Under the pieces are notes generated by a model that ran no database searches, was not told where the DNA came from, and saw only the letters and a list, made by a program, of their open reading frames with translations. A stretch of DNA of 41,413 nt from Candidatus Yanofskyibacteriota bacterium (GTDB lineage: Bacteria > Patescibacteriota > Minisyncoccia > 2-02-FULL-40-12 > GWA2-44-9): contig PLYL01000009.1 of the NCBI GenBank assembly GCA_003151795.1, positions 1 through 41,413 on the forward strand, given 5' to 3'. The stretch's first letter is position 1. Every line of letters begins with the position of its first letter. This document shows positions 15,814-21,765 of the stretch, in pieces. The position numbers and the translations under genes are program-made.

Positions 15814-16683
15814 TTACTTAAGTTGAGAAACGTCAAAATCAGGATGGCCGTGGAGGAATTCGGAGAGGGAGGTTTCTTTTTTGCCTTCAAGTTGGATAAT
15901 TGAGAGAGTAAGTTTGCCGTCGATACGTTCAGCTTTTTTAATATTGATTATTTTATCGTTCCACGTAGTCCACGTACCCGGTTCGGGGTTGAGGGCTCGG
16001 ATTTGATTGTAAATTTCTTCGGCTGAATGAGACCAATTGATTCGCGCATCGGCGCGTTCAAATATCTTAGTGAATGTCGCTTGGGTGTGGTCTTGTTCCT
16101 GCGGTTTAATTTCTCCGTTTATTAATTTCGGAATCGCCTCAACCAATAATTTTGCGCCTTCTTCAGCCAGGTCATCATGTATTTCTTGGTATGCCTTGTT
16201 TTGTTCTACATGATACGTGATTTGTGAAATGACTGCGCCATGGTCGACCTCTTTGTCGACTTGCATAAGGGTGACGCCTGTTTCCGTGTCGCCATTTAGA
16301 ATCGCAGTTTGGATGGGAGTTGAGCCTCGATATTTTGGCAAAAGCGACGGGTGAATATTTAAAAAATATTTAGGGACAGTCAGATAGCGTTCAGGAATTA
16401 TATTGCCATATGCTACGACAACGCACAGGTCGGGTGCGAGTGATTTAAATTCTTCAAAAAAAGAATCACCTGCCTGCGCAGGCAGGTCTTTGAGCGTGGT
16501 TGGCTGAAGAACTTTTAAACCTAATTGTTCTGCGGTTATCTTAACGGGCGGGGGAGTAATGATTTTCTTTCGACCGACTGGTTGGTCGGGCATGGTGACG
16601 ACCGTCACATCAAAGCCCGCTTTATGCAAAGCATTCAATGATGGTACCGCAAATTCAGATGTCCCAAAAAATATAATTTTCAT
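15814..16683 (-). CDS. fmt: methionyl-tRNA formyltransferase
   Basis: Formylates Met on initiator tRNA using 10-formyl-tetrahydrofolate. The N-terminus has the Rossmann start (IIFFGTSEFAVPSL), then the catalytic region with NIHPSLLPKYRGSTPIQTAI and LMQVDKEVDHGAVISQ. The C-terminal OB-like domain contains FTKIFERADARINWSHSAEEIYNQIRALNPEPGTWT. At 289 aa it is slightly short. An in-frame 20-bp perfect palindrome (ACCTGCCTGC/GCAGGCAGGT, 16468-16487) adds the residues PAQAGD between two helices where most Fmt proteins have no insertion. def lies upstream on the same strand, giving the common def-fmt pairing. Confidence 0.95.
   Translation of the reverse strand: MKIIFFGTSEFAVPSLNALHKAGFDVTVVTMPDQPVGRKKIITPPPVKITAEQLGLKVLQPTTLKDLPAQAGDSFFEEFKSLAPDLCVVVAYGNIIPERYLTVPKYFLNIHPSLLPKYRGSTPIQTAILNGDTETGVTLMQVDKEVDHGAVISQITYHVEQNKAYQEIHDDLAEEGAKLLVEAIPKLINGEIKPQEQDHTQATFTKIFERADARINWSHSAEEIYNQIRALNPEPGTWTTWNDKIINIKKAERIDGKLTLSIIQLEGKKETSLSEFLHGHPDFDVSQLK
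16468..16487. repeat. 20-bp perfect palindrome inside fmt
   Basis: ACCTGCCTGC is followed by its own reverse complement with no loop. The sequence is in frame and is translated. A related hairpin (TGCCTG-TCGG-CAGGCA) lies inside priA at 23148-23163. Confidence 0.85.
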
Positions 16684-16688
16684 AATTT

Positions 16689-16801
16689 AGAATCGATAGG
16701 TCTTGACCTAAGCAGACCATCGCAGGCGGGTAGCCGAGGGCAGAGCGGAAAAGTCAGCAGACTTTTAACGCGGGTCGGCGTGGGCTAGACCTATCGATTC
16801 T
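16689..16801. repeat. 15-bp inverted repeat enclosing the def-fmt intergenic region
   Basis: AGAATCGATAGGTCT (16689-16703) is perfectly mirrored at 16787-16801, and the right copy includes the last codons and stop of def. The roughly 83-bp core contains a perfect AAAAGTC/GACTTTT hairpin and GC-rich segments. In RNA it would form a long stem between def and fmt. It could be a small palindromic mobile element or a processing/attenuation structure. Confidence 0.75.
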
Positions 16802-17255
16802 GCACTCTATCCTTAATTACTAGGCCATTCAAATGATCGGTTTCGTGCTGGAGGACGCGGGCGAGGAAGCCTTTGGCTTTGAATTTGATTTTCTTACCAG
16901 TTTCGTCGAGAGCTTTGAACATGATTTTCTTGGCGCGGGGGATTTCGACATAAAAACCGGGGATCGAGAGACAACCTTCTTCAATGTCATCAGTATCGTC
17001 TGAATATTCGGTAATTTCGGGATTAAAATAAGCTTCCGGTACTTTGTTTGCAAGGGCGATTTTAGCGTCAATGACGAAGATGCTTAAATCTTGGCCGACT
17101 TGATTGGCCGCCAGACCGACGCCCATATTCTCCACCATCGCCTTTTTCATATCCAAAACCAGCTGAGCATACGTGCCAGCCTTTATTTCTTCCGCCGTTA
17201 TTTCTTTGGTTTTCTGAGCCAGCACCTCCGCCGGCACCTTCGTAATCTCAGCCAT
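16791..17255 (-). CDS. def: peptide deformylase
   Basis: Fe/Zn hydrolase that removes the N-formyl group from new proteins. All three motifs are present: GVGLAANQVG (GxGxAAxQ), EGCLSIP with the metal-ligand Cys, and QHETDHLNG (HExxH, two His ligands). At 154 aa it is of ordinary length. The minus-strand sequence upstream carries TATAAT about 20 nt before the ATG and no Shine-Dalgarno site. It is the first gene of a def-fmt unit. Confidence 0.96.
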   Translation of the reverse strand: MAEITKVPAEVLAQKTKEITAEEIKAGTYAQLVLDMKKAMVENMGVGLAANQVGQDLSIFVIDAKIALANKVPEAYFNPEITEYSDDTDDIEEGCLSIPGFYVEIPRAKKIMFKALDETGKKIKFKAKGFLARVLQHETDHLNGLVIKDRVQNR

Positions 17256-17347
17256 GATGTTGAAATACTACTGAATTATAAGACCTTTGTCTATTTCTTA
17301 CATTTCTGCTAAATTTTAAAAGCGGTAATAATTATTTGTAATACTAA

Positions 17348-17383
17348 TATCATATGAACATATGTAGATATATTCATATGATA
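17348..17383. repeat. 11-bp inverted repeat upstream of csaA-like gene
   Basis: TATCATATGAA is mirrored by TTCATATGATA across a 14-nt spacer. It lies between the divergent def and csaA-like genes, 21 bp before the latter. It is AT-rich, so an operator is as likely as an RNA hairpin. Confidence 0.55.
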
Positions 17384-17404
17384 CTGGGGAGCTGAAATAA
17401 TTTT

Positions 17405-17752
17405 ATGACTGATCAAACGACATATGATGAGTTTCGAGAGATAGATATTCGGTTGGGGAAGGTGGTTGAGGTGCAAGATTTCCCCGAGGCGCATAAGCCG
17501 GCGTTTAAATTGAAGATTGATTTTGGGCCGGAGATTGGGATTAAATCATCGAGCGTGCAAGCCGTTGGTCCGCACACCAAAGAAGACCTCCAAGGCCTGT
17601 TGGTCTGCTGTGTCGTCAATTTCCCGCCCAAACAAGTCGGCAAATTCACTTCCGAAGTCCTCACCCTCGGCTTCAGAAACACCGCCGGCATCGGCTGGGT
17701 CTTAATCACACCCGCCAAGGATTCGGTGGAGATTGGCGACCGGTTGACGTAA
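17405..17752 (+). CDS. csaA: CsaA-like tRNA-binding protein
   Basis: 115 aa made of a single tRNA-binding OB-fold domain of the CsaA/EMAP-II/Trbp111 family. It begins FREIDIRLGKVVEVQDFPEAHKPAFKLKIDFG and ends NTAGIGWVLITPAKDSVEIGDRL, typical for the stand-alone CsaA type. Proposed roles in the family are tRNA binding and a chaperone-like activity; the exact role here is unknown. A weak GGGGAG lies 14 nt before the ATG. The ABC-F gene converges from the right, with a 5-bp gap between stop codons. Confidence 0.88.
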   Translation: MTDQTTYDEFREIDIRLGKVVEVQDFPEAHKPAFKLKIDFGPEIGIKSSSVQAVGPHTKEDLQGLLVCCVVNFPPKQVGKFTSEVLTLGFRNTAGIGWVLITPAKDSVEIGDRLT

Positions 17753-17757
17753 ATCTT

Positions 17758-19290
17758 TTAGGGTCGTCTATCTTCTAGATTAAGCTCTCTGTCTACCTCG
17801 ATATTTTCTAGAAAACTTTTGTCGTGAGAGATAACAATAAGCGCTCCTTCAAAATTTAGCAGGGCGCTTTCTATTTGCTCAATACTGTTGAGATCTAAAT
17901 TATTAGTTGGTTCGTCGAGGACTAAAAGTTTCGGGGGAGTATTTCCAGCAAGAATACAGGCGAGAGCGGTCCTCATTCTTTCGCCTCCGCTTAGGACTTC
18001 AACTTTCTTGAAGACATCGTCCGCGGGAAATAAAAACAAAGCTAGCCAATTTCGGGCTGTTTTTTCGTCTAAGCCGGATAAATCTTTGAGATTCTTCAAA
18101 ACCGTCTTGTTTTTATCGAGAACGGTTACATTTTGGTCTAGATAAGCGTAGCGGTTAATTCCCAAAGTTATTTTACCGGATGACGGTTTTAATTCACCGA
18201 GCATCAGTTTGAGGATAGTCGTCTTGCCGGAACCATTTGGTCCGCTAATTGCCATGCGGGTGGGGCCATAGATGGATAAGTTTAATTGGGTAAAAAGCGG
18301 TTGGGTGTAAGCAAAGTCAACATTTTTGAATTCGGTGACAAGTTTGCTTTTTGGAATTTCCGTATGGCCTAAATCAACTTCGATTCTATTTTCAGGCGAG
18401 ATTCTCTCTTTCGCGTTTTTAACTTTGTCTGAGGCTTCATTAATTTTATCTTCGTGGATCTTTTTGAGTTTGCCGGTGCTTTCTTGAGCATGTTTGCGCA
18501 TTTCATTAAGAACACTTTTGGGTAATCCTAAATCTGGAGCGACTTTTTTTCCGTGGCTAGACCGTTTTTGCTGCCGTTCTTTGGTAATTTGCGCTTGATA
18601 CTTTACTTTTTTGGCTTCTCGTTGGGCGTCAGAAAGTTGCCGTTCTAGTGCTTCCTCTTCGAGGGCTTTTTGCTCGATGTACATTTTATAGTTGCCACCG
18701 TAAGTTTTTAAGCCCTTGTCCGAAAGTTCGAGAATTCTATCCATAAGATTAAGAAGGGTTCGGTCGTGACTGACCACTAACAGCCCACCCTTCCAGCGCT
18801 GGACTAAATTATATACAGCCTGACGAGCTTCTTGGTCTAGATTGTTTGTTGGTTCGTCGAGGATCATAAAGTCGACATCTCTGATTAATAAACTCGCCAA
18901 CACTACTCGCGTCCTTTCCCCTCCACTTAAACTATCCATGAGCCGGTCGAGCGCGATATGGTTTAGACCGACTCGGGCTAAAGATTCAAGGGCCGTGTGT
19001 TTTATTTTCGTGTTTAGCGTCTGAATAACAGAAAGATGGAGATCTATTTGATAATCTTGGGGCAGGTAAGCTATTTGAGTGTGCTTCTCTATAACTCCAG
19101 TAAGAGGTTTTGCTTTCTCGGCGATGATCTTAATGAGAGTAGTCTTCCCGACGCCATTCTGGCCAACGAGGCCGGTTCTTTCTCGACCGAAAGTTGTGGT
19201 CAAATTTTTGAACAATAAAACTCCCGGCTTTATCTCGAAGCTTATATCACGCAGACTTATTAGATTGTGTTTAGATTGATTGTTTTGCAT
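17758..19290 (-). CDS. ABC-F family ATPase (ribosome-acting)
   Basis: 510 aa, two fused ABC domains with no membrane segment. Domain 1 has GQNGVGKTTLI, LSGGERTRVVLA and LDEPTNNLD. Domain 2 has GPNGSGKTTIL, LSGGERMRTALA and LDEPTNNLD. A Lys/Gln-rich linker of about 80 residues between them is the part that reaches the ribosomal E site or peptidyl centre in this family. ABC-F members act as translation factors or protect ribosomes from antibiotics. The regulatory leader (promoter, 24-codon upstream ORF, hairpin just before the ATG) resembles the leaders of inducible resistance ABC-F genes, which favours that role by inference. There is no Shine-Dalgarno site. Confidence 0.92.
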   Translation of the reverse strand: MQNNQSKHNLISLRDISFEIKPGVLLFKNLTTTFGRERTGLVGQNGVGKTTLIKIIAEKAKPLTGVIEKHTQIAYLPQDYQIDLHLSVIQTLNTKIKHTALESLARVGLNHIALDRLMDSLSGGERTRVVLASLLIRDVDFMILDEPTNNLDQEARQAVYNLVQRWKGGLLVVSHDRTLLNLMDRILELSDKGLKTYGGNYKMYIEQKALEEEALERQLSDAQREAKKVKYQAQITKERQQKRSSHGKKVAPDLGLPKSVLNEMRKHAQESTGKLKKIHEDKINEASDKVKNAKERISPENRIEVDLGHTEIPKSKLVTEFKNVDFAYTQPLFTQLNLSIYGPTRMAISGPNGSGKTTILKLMLGELKPSSGKITLGINRYAYLDQNVTVLDKNKTVLKNLKDLSGLDEKTARNWLALFLFPADDVFKKVEVLSGGERMRTALACILAGNTPPKLLVLDEPTNNLDLNSIEQIESALLNFEGALIVISHDKSFLENIEVDRELNLEDRRP

Positions 19291-19300
19291 AAATTAAATT

Positions 19301-19323
19301 AACCCAGCGAATTGCACTGGGTT
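19301..19323 (-). promoter_or_regulatory. hairpin in the ABC-F leader, possible attenuator
   Basis: On the minus strand, AACCCAG-9 nt-CTGGGTT is followed by AATTTAATTT and then the ATG of the ABC-F gene. The stem and weak U-tract could form a terminator. Upstream alternative stems (TAACTAA/TTAGTTA and CAAAAC/GTTTTG) overlap or adjoin the upstream ORF. Confidence 0.6.
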
Positions 19324-19350
19324 AATCGATAACTAAGTTTAGTTAGAGTT

Positions 19351-19425
19351 CTACTGGCCCAATACAAAACTTCCAAAAGTTTTGGTTCCCTTGTTGGTGT
19401 GTGGGATGTTGGAGGTTGTATTCAT
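19351..19425 (-). CDS. 24-codon upstream ORF (leader peptide) of the ABC-F gene
   Basis: ATG to TAG, 24 residues, beginning MNTTSNIPHTNKG and ending FGSFVLGQ. It begins about 9 nt after the predicted transcription start and ends 61 nt before the ABC-F start codon. It is too short for the track. Leader peptides in this position sense stalled ribosomes in known erm and ABC-F resistance genes. Stalling here would change pairing of the downstream stems. Confidence 0.6.
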   Translation of the reverse strand: MNTTSNIPHTNKGTKTFGSFVLGQ

Positions 19426-19440
19426 TGGACTATTAAAGTT

Positions 19441-19469
19441 ATTGTACCACCCCACGCAATACTTGTCAA
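19441..19469 (-). promoter_or_regulatory. promoter of the ABC-F leader
   Basis: On the minus strand, TTGACA (19464-19469), a 17-nt spacer and TACAAT (19441-19446). Its -35 box overlaps that of the divergent promoter at 19463-19491. Confidence 0.82.
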
Positions 19470-19491
19470 ATATTGGAGAGTGTGGTACAGT
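19463..19491 (+). promoter_or_regulatory. divergent promoter for the 39-aa ORF
   Basis: TTGTCA (19463-19468), a 17-nt spacer and TACAGT (19486-19491); the ATG at 19504 follows 12 nt after. The two divergent -35 boxes share the TTGTCAA core. Confidence 0.6.
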
Positions 19492-19503
19492 ATAAATACG
19501 ATT

Positions 19504-19623
19504 ATGAAATATCATAAACGCCAAATGAATAGCCAGTTTATCGCCCCGACTTATGTCTGGGGTATTGCCGATTTTCTCGGCTATTCAGGTTTGTTTAACC
19601 AAGGCGATGTTGATATAAAATAA
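19504..19623 (+). CDS. small protein, 39 aa
   Basis: Short ORF (MKYHKRQMNSQF..., ending NQGDVDIK) with a basic N-terminus and a hydrophobic aromatic middle (YVWGIADFLGYSGLF) too short for a clear membrane helix. It is framed by its own promoter and a good terminator, which supports expression. The start is nearly leaderless. The divergent arrangement with the ABC-F gene suggests shared control; the function is unknown. Confidence 0.5.
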   Translation: MKYHKRQMNSQFIAPTYVWGIADFLGYSGLFNQGDVDIK

Positions 19624-19647
19624 CTCTCAATTTTAATCTCTCAAGAG

Positions 19648-19678
19648 CGCCTCGGTTAGATAGACCGAGGCGTTTTCG
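19648..19678 (+). terminator. intrinsic terminator after the 39-aa ORF
   Basis: CGCCTCGGT/ACCGAGGCG 9-bp stem with a 7-nt loop, then TTTTCG. Confidence 0.85.
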
Positions 19679-19725
19679 TTCTATCTAAAACTCGGTGGGA
19701 GTTCGTTAATAATTAAGGAGGCAGT

Positions 19726-20307
19726 ATGTCTGAGGCGACGAAGGTGGTTTTTCTGCAGGGTAAGACCATTAATCTTCGGCCTTTCCAAAGGGCCGACATT
19801 CCGACACTCACGCGCTGGATGAATGATCCTGAAGTCAGAGAATTCATCAGCAAGGTGTTTCCAACTTCGGAAAAAGTTGAAGAGGAGTGGTTTGCCAAAC
19901 TCGGTGCCGACGACAAAAATGTCGTTCTAGGCATTGAAACCAAAGAGGGCCAGTTGATTGGCTCAATGGGTATCCACCAAATCAACTGGCAAGATCGCGT
20001 GTGCACCACTGGTGCCGTCATAGGCGAGAAGGGGTATTGGGGGAAGGGTTATGGCACTGATGCCAAGATGTACTTCCTCGATTACATCTTCAACACGCTG
20101 AACCTCCGCAAGGTCTGTTCTGGAGTCATCGAGTTCAACGAGCGGAGTTTGAAGTATAGCTTGCATTGCGGCTATAAAGTTGAAGGCGAACGCCGCGAAC
20201 ACATTTTCAAGAATGGTAAGTATTGGAAACTCATTGAGCTCGGCCTGTTCAAGGAAGAATGGCAACCAATCTGGGAGCGGTATAAGGAAACCGGCAAAGT
20301 TGGGTGA
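19726..20307 (+). CDS. RimJ/RimL-type GNAT acetyltransferase
   Basis: 193 aa. The opening INLRPFQRADIPTLTRWMNDPEV is the standard RimJ/RimL start. The acetyl-CoA loop is GYWGKGYGTDA, and the late motif is FNERSLKYSLHCGYKVEGERRE. It should acetylate a protein N-terminus or a small amine; the target is unknown. The ATG is set by a strong Shine-Dalgarno site (AAGGAGG). It stands alone between two terminators, so it belongs to the Shine-Dalgarno-led set and is the only member with a recognised family. It ends in TGA, confirming TGA as a stop. Confidence 0.92.
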   Translation: MSEATKVVFLQGKTINLRPFQRADIPTLTRWMNDPEVREFISKVFPTSEKVEEEWFAKLGADDKNVVLGIETKEGQLIGSMGIHQINWQDRVCTTGAVIGEKGYWGKGYGTDAKMYFLDYIFNTLNLRKVCSGVIEFNERSLKYSLHCGYKVEGERREHIFKNGKYWKLIELGLFKEEWQPIWERYKETGKVG

Positions 20308-20310
20308 CAC

Positions 20311-20347
20311 AGCGGGCGGGTGAGATAACATCAACCCCGCTTTTTAT
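20311..20347 (+). terminator. intrinsic terminator after the GNAT gene
   Basis: AGCGGG...CCCGCT stem followed by TTTTTATTTG. Confidence 0.75.
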
Positions 20348-20388
20348 TTGGTCTGGATGTTTATTAAAAATGGTGCTAAAATTTTTGC

Positions 20389-21075
20389 ATGAAAACCGTC
20401 GGTATTATTGGTGGTGTTGGTCCTAAAACAACTGCAGAGTTTTACTCGGAGCTTATACTCTTGGCTCAAGGAGTAGAAAAAATAGCGAGACCACCTATTC
20501 TGATATATAGTGTGCCTTTACCATATGCTATAGAAAAAGACTCAATACTGAATGCCACTGGTGAGGAAAGGAATATCCCGTATCTTATTGAAGCGGCTAA
20601 GATTTTAGAAAAAGGTGGTGCCGATTTTGTCGTAATGCCTTGCAATACTCTCCATGCTTTCATCACTGATATTCGAGCGGGAATAAAAATTCCAGCATTA
20701 AGTATTATTGAAGAGACGGTGAGATTTCTTAAGAATGAAAACATATCTAGTGTTGGGTTAATTTCCACTGCTTCAACACGGAAAAATCAGCTCTACGAGA
20801 AAGCTTTTAAAGAAGCCAACATAGTTTATGAAATCCCTACTGATTTTCAGCAAGAACAAATAAATAAAATAATCCATGATTTAGTGATGGGAAACAATAC
20901 TGACGATGGCAAAAATATTCTGGAGGGTATCATTGATTCTTTCGCCGAGAAAAATATAGAGGATATTGTTTTAGCTTGCACGGATTTACAGTTGTTAAAA
21001 CCAGAACATGGGACAATCAAAATTTACGACACAATGAAAATACTCGCAAACGCGACAATTCGCCAAATATTTTAA
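20389..21075 (+). CDS. aspartate/glutamate racemase family protein
   Basis: 228 aa. The N-terminal GIIGGVGPKTTAEFY is typical of the Asp racemase (YgeA-like) group. The two catalytic cysteines are present in VMPCNTLHAF (Cys85) and VLACTDLQLL (Cys197). The second motif is CTD where most members have CTE, a conservative change. It probably interconverts L- and D-Asp or Glu for wall peptides; the substrate is inferred. The -10-like TAAAAT lies about 9 nt before the ATG with no Shine-Dalgarno site, so it is near-leaderless. Confidence 0.92.
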   Translation: MKTVGIIGGVGPKTTAEFYSELILLAQGVEKIARPPILIYSVPLPYAIEKDSILNATGEERNIPYLIEAAKILEKGGADFVVMPCNTLHAFITDIRAGIKIPALSIIEETVRFLKNENISSVGLISTASTRKNQLYEKAFKEANIVYEIPTDFQQEQINKIIHDLVMGNNTDDGKNILEGIIDSFAEKNIEDIVLACTDLQLLKPEHGTIKIYDTMKILANATIRQIF

Positions 21076-21089
21076 TAGTTTTGCCTGAT

Positions 21090-21118
21090 TTGACAGTAGT
21101 TTGGAGTAGGTGTATACT
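21090..21118 (+). promoter_or_regulatory. promoter of the T-box/tRNA-His unit
   Basis: TTGACA (21090-21095), a 17-nt spacer and TATACT (21113-21118). The predicted start is near 21125, about 35 nt before the first T-box stem. I find no second clear promoter before the tRNA. Confidence 0.83.
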
Positions 21119-21154
21119 GGTCATATTAACAACTGAATACTAATAGAAACGCAT

Positions 21155-21447
21155 TAATACGGAAGAAGAGTACGCAATGAAGAGGGTACGAGCGAGCTTG
21201 GGATAGTGAAAGCCAAGCCCTGAATCATTGCCGAACACACTTCCGGAGCGGTTGGTGAGAAAGCCTCGCAAGGGGATATAAGCCAAACGGTGGGTCACTC
21301 CATCGTGAACAATCAAATCAAGTGCTCGATTTCCGAAAGGCGTCGAGAATAAAAGATGGGACCGCGGGATGTCTAAATTTTCAAGACTCTCGTTCTTTTT
21401 TCGCTTCGGCATAGTGCCGAGGTTAGCAAAGAACGGGAGTTTTTTCG
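21155..21447 (+). promoter_or_regulatory. T-box riboswitch, predicted to sense tRNA-His
   Basis: The stem I base pairs CGGAAG (21160-21165) with CTTCCG (21240-21245). The S-turn has AGTA (21169-21172) opposite GAA (21233-21235), followed by the specifier CAC (21236-21238) and a purine. CAATGA/TCATTG closes above it. The apical stem GCTTGG/CCAAGC holds the canonical GATAGTGAAAG loop after an AGCGAG bulge. A stem III-like CTCGA/TCGAG precedes the T-box GATGGGACCGCGG (21355-21367). The acceptor bulge TGGG would pair with a tRNA ending CCCA, meaning discriminator C73, which is special to tRNA-His. The antiterminator AAAAGA/TCTTTT shares its 3' strand with the terminator. Codon and discriminator agree independently on His. 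Confidence 0.9.
21386..21447 (+). terminator. T-box-controlled intrinsic terminator
   Basis: ACTCTCGTTCTTT pairs with AAAGAACGGGAGT (one G-U), with an inner CTTCGGCA/TGCCGAGG stem, then TTTTTTCG. The left strand is also the 3' strand of the antiterminator, so the two structures exclude each other. Confidence 0.92.
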
Positions 21448-21477
21448 TTTTCAGGACTTCCCGTAAAGGAGACCGAA

Positions 21478-21561
21478 ATGAATGCTTTCGGTGTCAGTTT
21501 AGGCGGTATGGGCCCGCATAACCCACGGGAGGCATGGCCTCCCCCTATATGGTCCTCGTAG
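21478..21561 (+). CDS. 27-aa ORF between T-box and tRNA-His
   Basis: ATG with a strong Shine-Dalgarno site (AAAGGAGA), 27 codons, Gly/Pro-rich (GGMGPHNPREAWPPP), ending at a TAG that lies inside the 5' part of the tRNA-His gene (positions 8-10 of the tRNA). It may be a real small peptide, or the surviving start of a gene once controlled by the T-box. Translating into the tRNA would interfere with its folding, so the arrangement is odd. Confidence 0.35.
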   Translation: MNAFGVSLGGMGPHNPREAWPPPIWSS

Positions 21562-21623
21562 CTCAATAGAAGAGCGGTGCCCTGTGAAGGCATTGGTTGC
21601 GGGTGCAAGTCCCGTCGAGGACC
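21551..21623 (+). tRNA. tRNA-His (GTG)
   Basis: Acceptor GGTCCTCG/CGAGGACC gives 8 bp including the G-1:C73 pair unique to tRNA-His. The D-stem is GCTC/GAGC, the anticodon stem GTGCC/GGCAT with loop CTGTGAA (anticodon GTG), and the T-stem GCGGG/CCCGT with loop TGCAAGT. The discriminator C73 is followed by CAA, so the CCA end is probably added by enzyme. It lies in the same transcript as the T-box that is predicted to read it. Confidence 0.95.
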
Positions 21624-21765
21624 CAATTATAAACAGTTTTATAATTGGCGGGGCTTGCATGCCGGAACGATGCAACATTCAGGAGAATGTTGCCGTGAGG
21701 CGGGGTCGCGAAATCAGCGAGCGACGGCGAGCTGATATTTGTGACCAAGTCCCGTCGAGGACCCA
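21606..21765 (+). repeat. 20-bp direct repeat of the tRNA-His 3' end, att-like, bounding a 120-bp spacer
   Basis: CAAGTCCCGTCGAGGACCCA occurs at 21606-21625 (T-loop to end of tRNA) and exactly again at 21746-21765. The spacer has a perfect CCAATTATAAA/TTTATAATTGG hairpin, a perfect GCAACATTC/GAATGTTGC hairpin and further GC-rich stems. A duplicated tRNA 3' end is the signature left by tyrosine-recombinase integration, but the interval is far too short to be an element with its own integrase. The right copy supplies the GAGG that precedes the next ATG. Confidence 0.85.

Noticed and set aside
16719-16779. tRNA-Lys-like stretch (TAGCCGAGGGCAGAGCGG ... CTTTTAA) between fmt and def
   Set aside because: The D-arm and anticodon-loop wording resembles a tRNA, but the anticodon stem does not pair, there is no T-arm, and the acceptor ends do not match. 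A 7-bp AAAAGTC/GACTTTT hairpin explains the sequence better.
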